A DNA stretch of 64,000 nt, from NCBI RefSeq assembly GCF_000010805.1, contig NC_012522.1:6324001-6388000 (forward strand), written 5' to 3'. This document shows positions 8,609 to 16,518 of this stretch, one piece after another. The notes under the pieces were generated by a model, which did not search any database, was not told the origin of the DNA, and saw nothing but the letters and a program-made list of their open reading frames with translations. The position numbers were made by a program, and so were the translations under genes. This stretch comes from Rhodococcus opacus B4 (GTDB taxonomy: Bacteria; Actinomycetota; Actinomycetes; Mycobacteriales; Mycobacteriaceae). The first letter of the stretch is position 1. Every line of letters starts with the position of its first letter.

Positions 8609-9949
8609 CTACCAACCGATACCGAGGTAGCTCGCCCGGCCGCGCCGCTGTGCGGCCGAGGGCAGCCGGACGAGATCGACGACGGTCTGATGCTCGGCGG
8701 CCCGATCGATGGCAGCGACCGCCGCCGGGTCTCTGGATCCGGCGATCAGCACCTCGCCATGTTCGAGGACGTCGTCGACGTCGTCGGTGAGGACTCCGCC
8801 GATGTGGGGAAGACGCTCGTCGAGATAGGACCGATTGGCGCCCATCAATCGCGACAGCGCCACGTTCGCGTCGTAGATCTTGACGTCGTAGCCTTTGCCG
8901 ATGAGCCTCTCGGCCAATTCGACGATGGGGCTCTCACGCAGGTCGTCCGTGCCGGCCTTGAACGACAGACCGAAGATCCCGACTCGGCGGCGGCCGAGCG
9001 AGGTCACGAGATCCACGGCACGGCGTAACTGGGTCTCGTTGGACACAAGCACATTTGCCAGCACGGGGAGGTCGAGGTCCGCCTGGCGCGCGGCGTGAAC
9101 CAGGGCTCTCAGGTCCTTGGGTAGGCATGAACCGCCGAACGCGAACCCCGGATAGAGGTAGGCGGGGCTGATGTTCAATTTCGTGTCGGCGAGAAACACA
9201 TCCATCACCGCGTGCGAGTCGAGCCCGAACGATGTGCAGAGGGCCCCGATTTCGTTGCCGAATGTCACCTTCAGTGCGTGGAAACAGTTGTCTACGTACT
9301 TGCACATTTCGGCGACGGCGATGGGCACGCGGAACCGCGGACCGTCCAGCCCATCGTAGAGATCCATCACCAGGCCGCCGCTGGCCTCGTCGCTCTCGCC
9401 GACGACTATCTTGGGCGGCTCGAAGAAATCGCGCACGCTGGTGCCTTCGCGGAGGAACTCCGGGTTCACACACACCCCGAAGTCGAGCCCGGCCCGTTTG
9501 CCCGAGGATCGTTCGAGCAAGGGGATGAGTAGATTCTCGCAGGTGCCGGGAACCATGGTGCTGCGATAGACCACAGTGTGCCGACCGTTCTTGCGCGCCA
9601 GAGCCGAGCCGATCTGCTCGGTGGCGCGCTCGAGATACTGAGTGGACAGGCCACCGCCGTGGGTTGAGGGGGTGCCGACGCAGACGATCGTGACGTCGGT
9701 GTCGTGGACGGCCTGGGCCGGATCTTCCGTCACCGTGAGTCGTCCGGATGACACGCCCTCGGCGATCAGTTCGCCGATTCGCTCCTCCACAACCGGGGCG
9801 TCGCCCCGACGCAAGCATTCGGTCTTGAGCGGGTTGGAGTCGACGCCGATGACCGAGTGACCGCGTGAGGCCAGGCAGGCCGCCGATATACAACCGACGT
9901 AACCCAACCCGAAGATGCTCAGTGATACCTGCCGTTCACTGTGGTTCAT
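8609..9949 (-). CDS. GDP-mannose 6-dehydrogenase-type nucleotide-sugar dehydrogenase
   Basis: A 446-residue NAD-dependent enzyme that oxidises a nucleotide sugar at C6 to the uronic acid. The N-terminal Rossmann fold is LSIFGLGYVGCISAACLASR. The central domain carries NPEFLREGTSVRDFF and the catalytic cysteine C275 in PGFAFGGSCLPKDLRAL. That surrounding sequence resembles AlgD (GDP-mannose dehydrogenase) more than UDP-glucose dehydrogenase, whose motif is usually GGxCFPKD. The C-terminal domain has VGIFGLSFKAGTDDLRESPI. The product would be an acidic sugar (mannuronate or glucuronate) and so an anionic polymer. ATG at 9949 is chosen; an upstream start at 9985 would lie almost at the operator. 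First gene of the minus-strand operon, divergent from the Wzz-like gene. Confidence 0.9.
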   Translation of the reverse strand: MNHSERQVSLSIFGLGYVGCISAACLASRGHSVIGVDSNPLKTECLRRGDAPVVEERIGELIAEGVSSGRLTVTEDPAQAVHDTDVTIVCVGTPSTHGGGLSTQYLERATEQIGSALARKNGRHTVVYRSTMVPGTCENLLIPLLERSSGKRAGLDFGVCVNPEFLREGTSVRDFFEPPKIVVGESDEASGGLVMDLYDGLDGPRFRVPIAVAEMCKYVDNCFHALKVTFGNEIGALCTSFGLDSHAVMDVFLADTKLNISPAYLYPGFAFGGSCLPKDLRALVHAARQADLDLPVLANVLVSNETQLRRAVDLVTSLGRRRVGIFGLSFKAGTDDLRESPIVELAERLIGKGYDVKIYDANVALSRLMGANRSYLDERLPHIGGVLTDDVDDVLEHGEVLIAGSRDPAAVAAIDRAAEHQTVVDLVRLPSAAQRRGRASYLGIGW

Positions 9950-9953
9950 CGAC

Positions 9954-9963
9954 CTAAATTTAG
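9954..9963. promoter_or_regulatory. 10-bp perfect palindrome CTAAATTTAG next to the dehydrogenase start
   Basis: A perfect AT-rich palindrome 5 bases upstream of the ATG at 9949, in the divergent promoter region. It overlaps the place where a ribosome-binding site would be expected, so it could affect initiation or bind a regulator. Short palindromes of this kind also arise by chance. Confidence 0.3.
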
Positions 9964-9988
9964 TCGTGAAGTCTTTAATAGACAAGAG

Positions 9989-10009
9989 AAACAGACCTGT
10001 GGTTTGCTT
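9989..10009. promoter_or_regulatory. Repeated island operator, copy A
   Basis: Left arm AAACAGACC, spacer TGT, right arm GGTTTGCTT. Both arms match the consensus AAACANACC / GGTNTGTTT, with one mismatch in the right arm. It lies in the 89-bp region between the divergent starts 9949 (dehydrogenase operon) and 10039 (Wzz-like operon), so one site could control both halves of the first polysaccharide locus. Confidence 0.75.
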
Positions 10010-10038
10010 TAGTGAGAGAACAAACGGGGAGGCAGTCG

Positions 10039-11676
10039 ATGGACGCGCTGCGGGTCCACATCGAACACATCTGGCGTCGCAAGTGGGTGGTCGCGTGCAT
10101 CGCGGCCCTAGCGGTGCTCGGGGCCATCTACACGTCCCTCGGTGCGGGCACCTCGTACACCGGCAAATCCGTTCTGACGATCGACTCCCAAGCCCGGTTG
10201 CCGGAGCAGGACGTCGCCCTCGCTCGCGGCTACGCGGATACTTTCAACTATCTGCCGTATCAGGACAGGCTTCGTGTCGCTGCGGGGATTCCCGACGACG
10301 TCACTTTCGAGGCCGGCACCGCGGCATCGGGTCCGATGGTCATCATCGAAGCGACCTCGGACGACAGTTCGACCGCAGAATCCTCCGCGGCAGCAATGGC
10401 CGAGGCATTTCGCGACGATTTCAACGCGAATTGGCGATCGGGCCGCGATCGCGCGATCGAGGATCTCGAATTCGAGAGGAACGAGGACCTTACGGCCCTC
10501 GGCTCACTTCCCCCGGAGGGTCCCGAGACCGCACTGCGCACCGCGTCCGCCAACGGGATTCAGGACCGAATCAGCCAACTTCAGGCGGATACCACGGGCC
10601 AATTGCGGATTCTCCAGTCCTCGGCGGGAGTGGTCGCGACCGCCCCGAGCACGGCACGGAATCTGGTGCTCGCGCTGTTCGGTGGACTCGTCCTCGGTGG
10701 GGTCGCGGCGCTCGCGCTCGCCGGCGTGGAGAACCGGCTGACAAGCCGTGACGAGATCCGCGATCACCTCGGCGTGGACACCCTGACAGAAATTCCACCC
10801 GGCGGTTCCGCAGCCGCCGATCGATTGCGGGAGCAGCGGTTCAAACAACTCGCGACCATCGTCGGGATGGCAGATCTTCCCAGACCGGCGACGATCGCCG
10901 TCACCGCCCCCCGGGCAACCGACGGTACCGGTCAGGTCGCGAAGGCCATCGCGGAGTATCGGGCGATTCAGGGAGAGTGGACGCTGCTCGTGCGGGCCGA
11001 TCTGCGCGGCTCCGATACCGACGGCGAGCCCGCGGGTGTCGGCGACGTCCTCCGGAACACGCATTCCATTTCGGTCGAAAAACTCCTGCAGGCGGGGCCG
11101 ACAGGGCATATGCGAGTGATGGGCCCCGGTGCTCGGGAGGGTGATTCGTACTCGCTGTTCACCCGGAGCAGGTTCGCCGGCCTCGTGGCGCTGGGACGCC
11201 GCGCTGCGGATCTGACAGTCGTCGAGACCCCGCCGATTGTCGACGCGGCCGAGTCGCAAGTGGTGTGCGCGGGCGTTGATCGCACAATGCTGGTCATCGA
11301 CAAGACAACCGCTCACACGGCCGATGCCAAGGAGGCCTGCCGGCTCCTTACCCAGGCGGGCGTGACACTGCTGGGCGCCGTCATCATCGATCCCCACACG
11401 AACGCGGACGTGTCGGACACCTCTGGCTCGTCCCCCCACGGCACCGTCAAGGCGTTTTTCAAGCACAAGATCTCCGGCATCCGCCTCACACTGGGCAAGT
11501 CCCGGACAGAATCCAGCTCGGACCACACCAATCCGATGGAGGAAAAGCAGATTCTACGCCGCACAGCTGTTCCAACGGAGCCTGCTCCGGTGGGTGTAGC
11601 CGACGAACTTCACCTCTCGTCCGCGGTCCTGTCCGACGCGCTGCCCCCGAGTTCGAACGGCGACCATCGACCATGA
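10039..11676 (+). CDS. Wzz/BY-kinase-like polysaccharide co-polymerase with degenerate P-loop
   Basis: A 545-residue membrane protein. A first transmembrane helix (WVVACIAALAVLGAIYTSLG, about residues 22-41) is followed by a periplasmic Wzz-type domain and a second helix (LVLALFGGLVLGGVAALALA, about 210-230). A cytoplasmic kinase-like domain then runs to about residue 450. That domain keeps the BY-kinase pattern VVETPPIVDAAESQVVCAGV and a Walker A'-like LLVRADLRG, but the Walker A position reads TAPRATDGTGQVAKA instead of the usual GEGKS/T, so ATP binding is doubtful. It probably sets chain length together with the next gene. ATG at 10039 is preceded by GGGGAGG. The 16 bases around this start (10027-10042) are identical to those at the ScbR-like gene (2378-2393). 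It overlaps the next gene by ATGA. Confidence 0.8.
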   Translation: MDALRVHIEHIWRRKWVVACIAALAVLGAIYTSLGAGTSYTGKSVLTIDSQARLPEQDVALARGYADTFNYLPYQDRLRVAAGIPDDVTFEAGTAASGPMVIIEATSDDSSTAESSAAAMAEAFRDDFNANWRSGRDRAIEDLEFERNEDLTALGSLPPEGPETALRTASANGIQDRISQLQADTTGQLRILQSSAGVVATAPSTARNLVLALFGGLVLGGVAALALAGVENRLTSRDEIRDHLGVDTLTEIPPGGSAAADRLREQRFKQLATIVGMADLPRPATIAVTAPRATDGTGQVAKAIAEYRAIQGEWTLLVRADLRGSDTDGEPAGVGDVLRNTHSISVEKLLQAGPTGHMRVMGPGAREGDSYSLFTRSRFAGLVALGRRAADLTVVETPPIVDAAESQVVCAGVDRTMLVIDKTTAHTADAKEACRLLTQAGVTLLGAVIIDPHTNADVSDTSGSSPHGTVKAFFKHKISGIRLTLGKSRTESSSDHTNPMEEKQILRRTAVPTEPAPVGVADELHLSSAVLSDALPPSSNGDHRP

Positions 11677-13181
11677 GTGTCGTGCTCGACCGCATCGTCT
11701 CCGGCGACGGCCTTGTGCCAGGCAGGTCGCGGCGCCGGTGGTTGCCATGGGCCGCATCGGTGGCCGGCGCTCTCGTCGTGCTCGGTCTCGTGGCGCGCGC
11801 CCCGAACGGATTCGGCATGGTCATGCTGCTCGGTGGAGTCGGTGCCGCGATGGTCTATCTCGGGTTGCGCGATCCGGTGCTCGCGGTGTTCTTCCTACTG
11901 CTCGCGACGTTCCTGCGACTCGCCCTGCCCCCGATCTTCCCGGTAGACCCTTTCATGCTGGCGTTCACCGGGATGATCGGCTCCGTGGCGATCGGGATCG
12001 CCCGGCAGCGATGCCGCGTACCTCGAGTGGGTGCCCTCGAAGCAGCCATGGTGCTGTACGTGCTCTGGAACATTGCTTCGATGGTCACTTCGCACCCGTA
12101 CCCGGCGATCGTTCCGACGACCGGTGAGGACCTCGCGGTGTCGCGGTTCATCATGACCGGGACAGTGATTCCGTTCGCCCTGTACTTCGTGGGGCGGTTC
12201 GTTTTCGACCGCGAGTCCGCCGTCCGCCGACTGCTGTGGATGGTCCTGGGGCTGGGCGCGTACTCCGCAGCGGTCAGTATCATGCAGTTGCGCGGTCCGG
12301 CCGCGCTCGTGTGGCCGAGTTACATCGTCGATGCGCCGGCGTGGGAGGGGCGCGCCGTCGGGATCTTCAACCAGCCGGTGGTCAACGGCTTGGTGCTCGT
12401 CATGGGCTTCATCGTGGCCATGGTTCTCGCCGGTGAACGAACTGAACCACGATGGCGCAGGATCGTCGCCGCCGCGGTCGCGCTGGCCTGCGCCTACAGT
12501 GTCTATCTCACGCACACCAGAGCGGTCTGGCTGGCATTTGCCATCGTTCTGGTAGGTGGTGCACTGTACGCCAGGGGTTTTCGATCCGGGTTCGTGAGTG
12601 GAATTGTCGTCTCCGTGCTCGCGGTCGCCACGAACTGGTCGACCTTCACCAGCGATGACCGGCAGGCCGGCGGGGTGGGATCGGAGGGGGAACTGCTCGA
12701 CCGGCTGAACACGCTGGCCACCTCGGTGTGGGCAGTCCGGGAGGAACCACTGCTGGGATGGGGAGTGGGGCGCTTCACGGCACTCAACACCTACCATCAC
12801 ACGCAATGGTCCTCCGACACTCCCTGGGTGCGTGGATTCGGCATCGCCTCGCACCTCAACGAATTGGGCGTCGTCGCCGAACTGGGGCTGATCGGGCTGG
12901 TTCTGTGGCTCGTCGTACTGGTGCTCGTCTGCGTGAAACTGATTCACGCCTATCGGGTGCTGCCTGCCGAGGGGCTGTGTGGGCGTCGATTGGCGTTCGT
13001 GGCGATCATGGCGTTCGTCGTGCTCGTCGTCACCGGACTGACGGTGGATCTGCGATTCTTCGACTTCCCGAACGCAATCGTGATGTTGCTGGCGGGAGTT
13101 GCGATCGGGTTCGCCGACCGGCTTCCTCACGGTCGGGTGCCGGAATCGGCCGGCAGTCGGACAGAATCGGTGCGGACATGA
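11673..13181 (+). CDS. O-antigen ligase / Wzy-type polymerase family membrane protein
   Basis: A 502-residue polytopic protein with about 11-12 hydrophobic helices. The family signature region is the large loop before the C-terminal helices (about residues 330-410), containing REEPLLGWGVGRF and SHLNELGVVAELGLIGLVLW, which matches the Wzy_C/WaaL pattern (GxGxGxF ... HNxxLxxxxExGxxG). An upstream RAVWLAFAIVL segment (HTRAVWLA) is also typical. These enzymes polymerise or ligate lipid-linked repeat units on the outer membrane face. The start overlaps the preceding Wzz-like stop by four bases (ATGA) and the end overlaps the GT4 start by four, indicating tight translational coupling. Whether it acts as polymerase or ligase cannot be decided from sequence. 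Confidence 0.85.
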   Translation: MSVVLDRIVSGDGLVPGRSRRRWLPWAASVAGALVVLGLVARAPNGFGMVMLLGGVGAAMVYLGLRDPVLAVFFLLLATFLRLALPPIFPVDPFMLAFTGMIGSVAIGIARQRCRVPRVGALEAAMVLYVLWNIASMVTSHPYPAIVPTTGEDLAVSRFIMTGTVIPFALYFVGRFVFDRESAVRRLLWMVLGLGAYSAAVSIMQLRGPAALVWPSYIVDAPAWEGRAVGIFNQPVVNGLVLVMGFIVAMVLAGERTEPRWRRIVAAAVALACAYSVYLTHTRAVWLAFAIVLVGGALYARGFRSGFVSGIVVSVLAVATNWSTFTSDDRQAGGVGSEGELLDRLNTLATSVWAVREEPLLGWGVGRFTALNTYHHTQWSSDTPWVRGFGIASHLNELGVVAELGLIGLVLWLVVLVLVCVKLIHAYRVLPAEGLCGRRLAFVAIMAFVVLVVTGLTVDLRFFDFPNAIVMLLAGVAIGFADRLPHGRVPESAGSRTESVRT

Positions 13182-14248
13182 CCGGGCAACGGGCGCTGTG
13201 GGTGTCGACGAGCACGACGACACGAGGGGGTGTGGCGACCTTCGTTCGCACCATCCGGCAGACCCGGCTGTGGACCGACTGGGAGATCCGACACATCGTC
13301 ACCCACCGAGACGGGTCGATCGCAATGCGGCTCTCGGCCTTCGCCACTGGCGCCGCTGGCTTCGTGGTGGCTCTCGTGTTCCACAGGCCGGACGTCGTGC
13401 ACCTCCACACCGCCTCATACGGAAGCTTCGCGCGCAAAGCCATCCTGGCCTGGATCGCGCGGGCGGCTCGGATCCCCGTTGTTCTCCACGTCCACGGAGC
13501 CGAGTTCCACAGCTTCTTCCGCCGATCACCGGGCATCGTGCAATGGGCCATCCGGACGACCCTCACCCACGCGAGCGCTGTCGTCGCTCTGGGTAGTGGC
13601 TGGGCGGATCGCCTCGAGGCAATCGCACCGGGCGCTCGAATCATCATAGTCCCCAACGCGGTCCGTCCTCACACCGCGGTGACACAGCCGACCGAGGCCG
13701 AGCCTGTCCATGCCGTGTTCCTCGGGGAGATCGGCGACCGCAAGGGAACGTTCCTTCTGCTCGACGCGTGGGCGAAACTTCTCGCGGACGGACTGGACCG
13801 CGCCGGAATCCGGTTGACCATCGCCGGCGACGGTGAGCTGCGGCGGGCGCGGGGAAGGGTCGCCGAGCTCGCTCTGAACGACAGTGTGAACGTGCTCGGG
13901 TGGATCGGGTCGGATGCGGTGGACGACCTGCTGGAGACCGCTCAGGTGCTTGTACTGCCATCGCGCAACGAAGGTCAGCCGATGGCTGTTCTCGAGGCGA
14001 TGGCGCGCGGGCTGTGCGTCGTCGCTTGCGATGTCGGCGGTATACCGGACCTGATCGACGACAGTTGCGGAGTGCTCGTCCCGGCCGGGGAGGTCGATGC
14101 GCTGGTGTCCGCCCTGCGTCGTGTTCTGTGCGACCACGACAAGCGCAGGACGCTCGGGTCGGCCGCGCTTCGCCGCGTCGAGGCGGATTTCGATGTGGAA
14201 GTGGTGTCGCGTCGATTCGACGCGATCTACCGGCAGGTCCGACGATGA
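13178..14248 (+). CDS. GT4 family glycosyltransferase
   Basis: A 356-residue retaining GT-B enzyme. The N-terminal acceptor domain starts ALWVSTSTTTRGGVATFVRT and includes VHLHTASYGSF and VLHVHGAEFHSFF. The C-terminal donor domain has HAVFLGEIGDRKGTFLLLDA, the phosphate-binding loop GDGELRRA and the EX7E motif SRNEGQPMAVLEAMARG. ATG at 13178 overlaps the upstream stop (ATGA). The open frame extends back to 12728, but that part lies inside the Wzy-like gene and is not coding. The end overlaps the next gene in the same way. It is expected to add one sugar to the undecaprenyl-linked repeat unit at the cytoplasmic membrane. Donor unknown. Confidence 0.88.
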   Translation: MTGQRALWVSTSTTTRGGVATFVRTIRQTRLWTDWEIRHIVTHRDGSIAMRLSAFATGAAGFVVALVFHRPDVVHLHTASYGSFARKAILAWIARAARIPVVLHVHGAEFHSFFRRSPGIVQWAIRTTLTHASAVVALGSGWADRLEAIAPGARIIIVPNAVRPHTAVTQPTEAEPVHAVFLGEIGDRKGTFLLLDAWAKLLADGLDRAGIRLTIAGDGELRRARGRVAELALNDSVNVLGWIGSDAVDDLLETAQVLVLPSRNEGQPMAVLEAMARGLCVVACDVGGIPDLIDDSCGVLVPAGEVDALVSALRRVLCDHDKRRTLGSAALRRVEADFDVEVVSRRFDAIYRQVRR

Positions 14249-16518
14249 CCGACCGCCCGCTCCGGCTTCTGTATGTGGTGCCAGACCTCGGTGTGGGAGG
14301 TGCGGAGCGCCACGTCGCCACCCTGCTTCCGCAGATGGACCGAAACCGATTCGAACCCCGGGCGATCTGCCTCGGCCGTGAGGGCGAGCTGTTCGCGGCG
14401 CTCGACGCCGGTGCGATTCCGGCGCGGGCACTCCATCGATCGAAACGTCAGGCTGTATCGACCATCGTCGACCTCGTGCGTGAGATGCGTCGCACCGCAA
14501 CGGATGTCGTTATCGTGCGTGGGTACAATGCCGAGACGCTGGGTCGGATCGCGGCCACGCTGGCACGGGTCCGTCACGTAGTTGTGTGGGTTCACAACTG
14601 TGGCGACATCGAACCCCGGAGCCTGGTCAGGCGGCTCGCCGACCGTGCGCTCCGCCCGGTCACCTCTGCCTACTTCGGTGTGGCCGAAGCGCAGATTCCC
14701 TACCTTGTCGACGAATTGCACTGTCCGGCACACCGGGTGCGGATCATTCACAACGGAGTCGATCCCGCGCATTTCGATCCGAGGGATGACAAGGGGCCGT
14801 TGGCCGAGTTCGGAATCGGGCACGGAGAACCAGTGGTCGGCATACTCGCCGCACTGCGGCCGGAGAAGGACCACGCAACGTTGCTGGCCGCGGCGCAGAT
14901 GGTGATCGAAAGAATGCCGGATGCCAAGTTCCTGATCGTCGGTGACGGTGCGCTACGGCACGACCTGGAGGAGCTGGCAGTAAGGCTCGGTATCGCCGGC
15001 AACGTGGTTTTCGCCGGTTCTCGCTCCGACGGCGCAGTTCTGCTCCGCTCGATGGATGTGTTCGTTCTCAGTTCGTCCACCATCGAGTGCTTTCCCATGG
15101 CGCTGCTCGAGGCCATGGCGGCCGGGCGGCCCGCCGTGTGCACCGCGGTCGGTGGGGTTCCCGAAATGATCGCGGACGGAGTCACCGGATTCCTCGTGCC
15201 GCCGAACAGGCCGCGGCAACTTGCCGACGCGCTCCTGCGGGTCCTGTCCGAGCCGTCGATGCGTCGCGGGATGGGCCGCGCCGCACGGGCTCGGGTGGAA
15301 TCCGAGTTCGCTATTGCCGCCAGTATCCGCGAAGCGGAGGGGGCACTCGAGGACGTCGTCGGTCGTCGCGCGTCCCGAAGCCCGATCCGGCTCAGCCTGA
15401 TCCTGGACCTGACCTTCGTCGGCGGGGTGGAGATCCTCATGCTCAACGTGTTCCGGCACCTCGATCCGGCGCTGGTGCGGCCACGGCTGATCTGCCTGCG
15501 GGAGGCCGGTCCACTTGCCGACGAGTTCCGCGATGCGGGCTTCGAGGTCGAGGTGCTGGGGCGGCAGGGGCGGTACGACCTGCACACACTGCCGAGACTG
15601 ATTCACAGTCTTCGGCGAGATCACACGGATGCGGTGCTGGTCACGCACCATCACCGCGCGGCATTGGCGCTGGGGCGAATCGCGGCGCGGCTCGGCGGGG
15701 TTCCGGCGAACCTCGTCGCGGCACACGATATGGACCTGACGTCGGTGGGGAAGCGGTGTCTTCCCCGCTGGGCCGTCGAAACCCTGTTCTTGTCCGACGC
15801 GCTCGTTCTCCTGTCCCCGCGACAGGGCGACTACCTGCGGAATGAGGAGGGCGTTGGACGTTTCGCCTGGCGCCGCACACGCGAAGCCGTCATCCCCAAC
15901 GGGATCGAGCTGTCCCCGGCGCCGGGGGCGCGAGATCGCGAGCGAGCGCGACTCGCCCTCGGGCTCAGCGGAGGCGAATTTGCAGTGGGCATCGTCGCTC
16001 GGCTCAGCGCGCAGAAGGCGCACCAGGTACTCTTCGAAGCCTTCGCCGTGCTGGCGCGGACGCATCCGGCCGCGCGCCTGGTCGTGATCGGTGGAGGCGA
16101 GCGAGAAGCGGAACTCCGCTCGCTGGCATCCAGTCTCGGAATCGGGGGCCGGACACGGTTCACCGGTATCCGGCGGGACGTGCAGCAGTTGCTGCCCGGT
16201 TTGGACGTGTCCTGCCTGTCGTCGGTTCACGAGGGATTGCCCGTTACGGTGATCGAGTCCATGGCCGCAGGACTTCCTGTCGTATCCACCGATTGCGGAT
16301 CCCTGAGGGATGTCATCACCGACGGTGAGCAAGGCTACCTGGTCCCCGTCGGCGACGTGGATGCCCTGGCGCGGGCGCTCTCGGACCTGGCGGACGACCC
16401 CGGATTACGAGCCCGCTTGGGTGAGCAGGGGCGACTGCGGGCGGAGCAGAAGTATCGGATAGAACTGACGGCGAGGGGATTCGAGCGCCTGCTCGCCGAC
16501 CTGGTAGGTGTGCAGTGA
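14245..16518 (+). CDS. Two-domain GT4-GT4 fused glycosyltransferase
   Basis: A 757-residue protein holding two complete GT-B glycosyltransferases in series, about residues 1-375 and 380-757. The first begins LRLLYVVPDLGVGGAERHVA and has GDGALRHDLEEL and the EX7E motif SSTIECFPMALLEAMAAG. The second begins RLSLILDLTFVGGVEILMLN and has IGGGEREAELRSL and the EX7E motif VHEGLPVTVIESMAAG. Single GT4 enzymes are about 350-400 residues, so this is a genuine fusion. No linker longer than about ten residues separates the halves. Consecutive transfers in one polypeptide would channel the lipid-linked intermediate. Start ATG 14245 overlaps the preceding stop. The frame extending back to 13900 is a shadow of the upstream gene. 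Confidence 0.88.
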   Translation: MTDRPLRLLYVVPDLGVGGAERHVATLLPQMDRNRFEPRAICLGREGELFAALDAGAIPARALHRSKRQAVSTIVDLVREMRRTATDVVIVRGYNAETLGRIAATLARVRHVVVWVHNCGDIEPRSLVRRLADRALRPVTSAYFGVAEAQIPYLVDELHCPAHRVRIIHNGVDPAHFDPRDDKGPLAEFGIGHGEPVVGILAALRPEKDHATLLAAAQMVIERMPDAKFLIVGDGALRHDLEELAVRLGIAGNVVFAGSRSDGAVLLRSMDVFVLSSSTIECFPMALLEAMAAGRPAVCTAVGGVPEMIADGVTGFLVPPNRPRQLADALLRVLSEPSMRRGMGRAARARVESEFAIAASIREAEGALEDVVGRRASRSPIRLSLILDLTFVGGVEILMLNVFRHLDPALVRPRLICLREAGPLADEFRDAGFEVEVLGRQGRYDLHTLPRLIHSLRRDHTDAVLVTHHHRAALALGRIAARLGGVPANLVAAHDMDLTSVGKRCLPRWAVETLFLSDALVLLSPRQGDYLRNEEGVGRFAWRRTREAVIPNGIELSPAPGARDRERARLALGLSGGEFAVGIVARLSAQKAHQVLFEAFAVLARTHPAARLVVIGGGEREAELRSLASSLGIGGRTRFTGIRRDVQQLLPGLDVSCLSSVHEGLPVTVIESMAAGLPVVSTDCGSLRDVITDGEQGYLVPVGDVDALARALSDLADDPGLRARLGEQGRLRAEQKYRIELTARGFERLLADLVGVQ

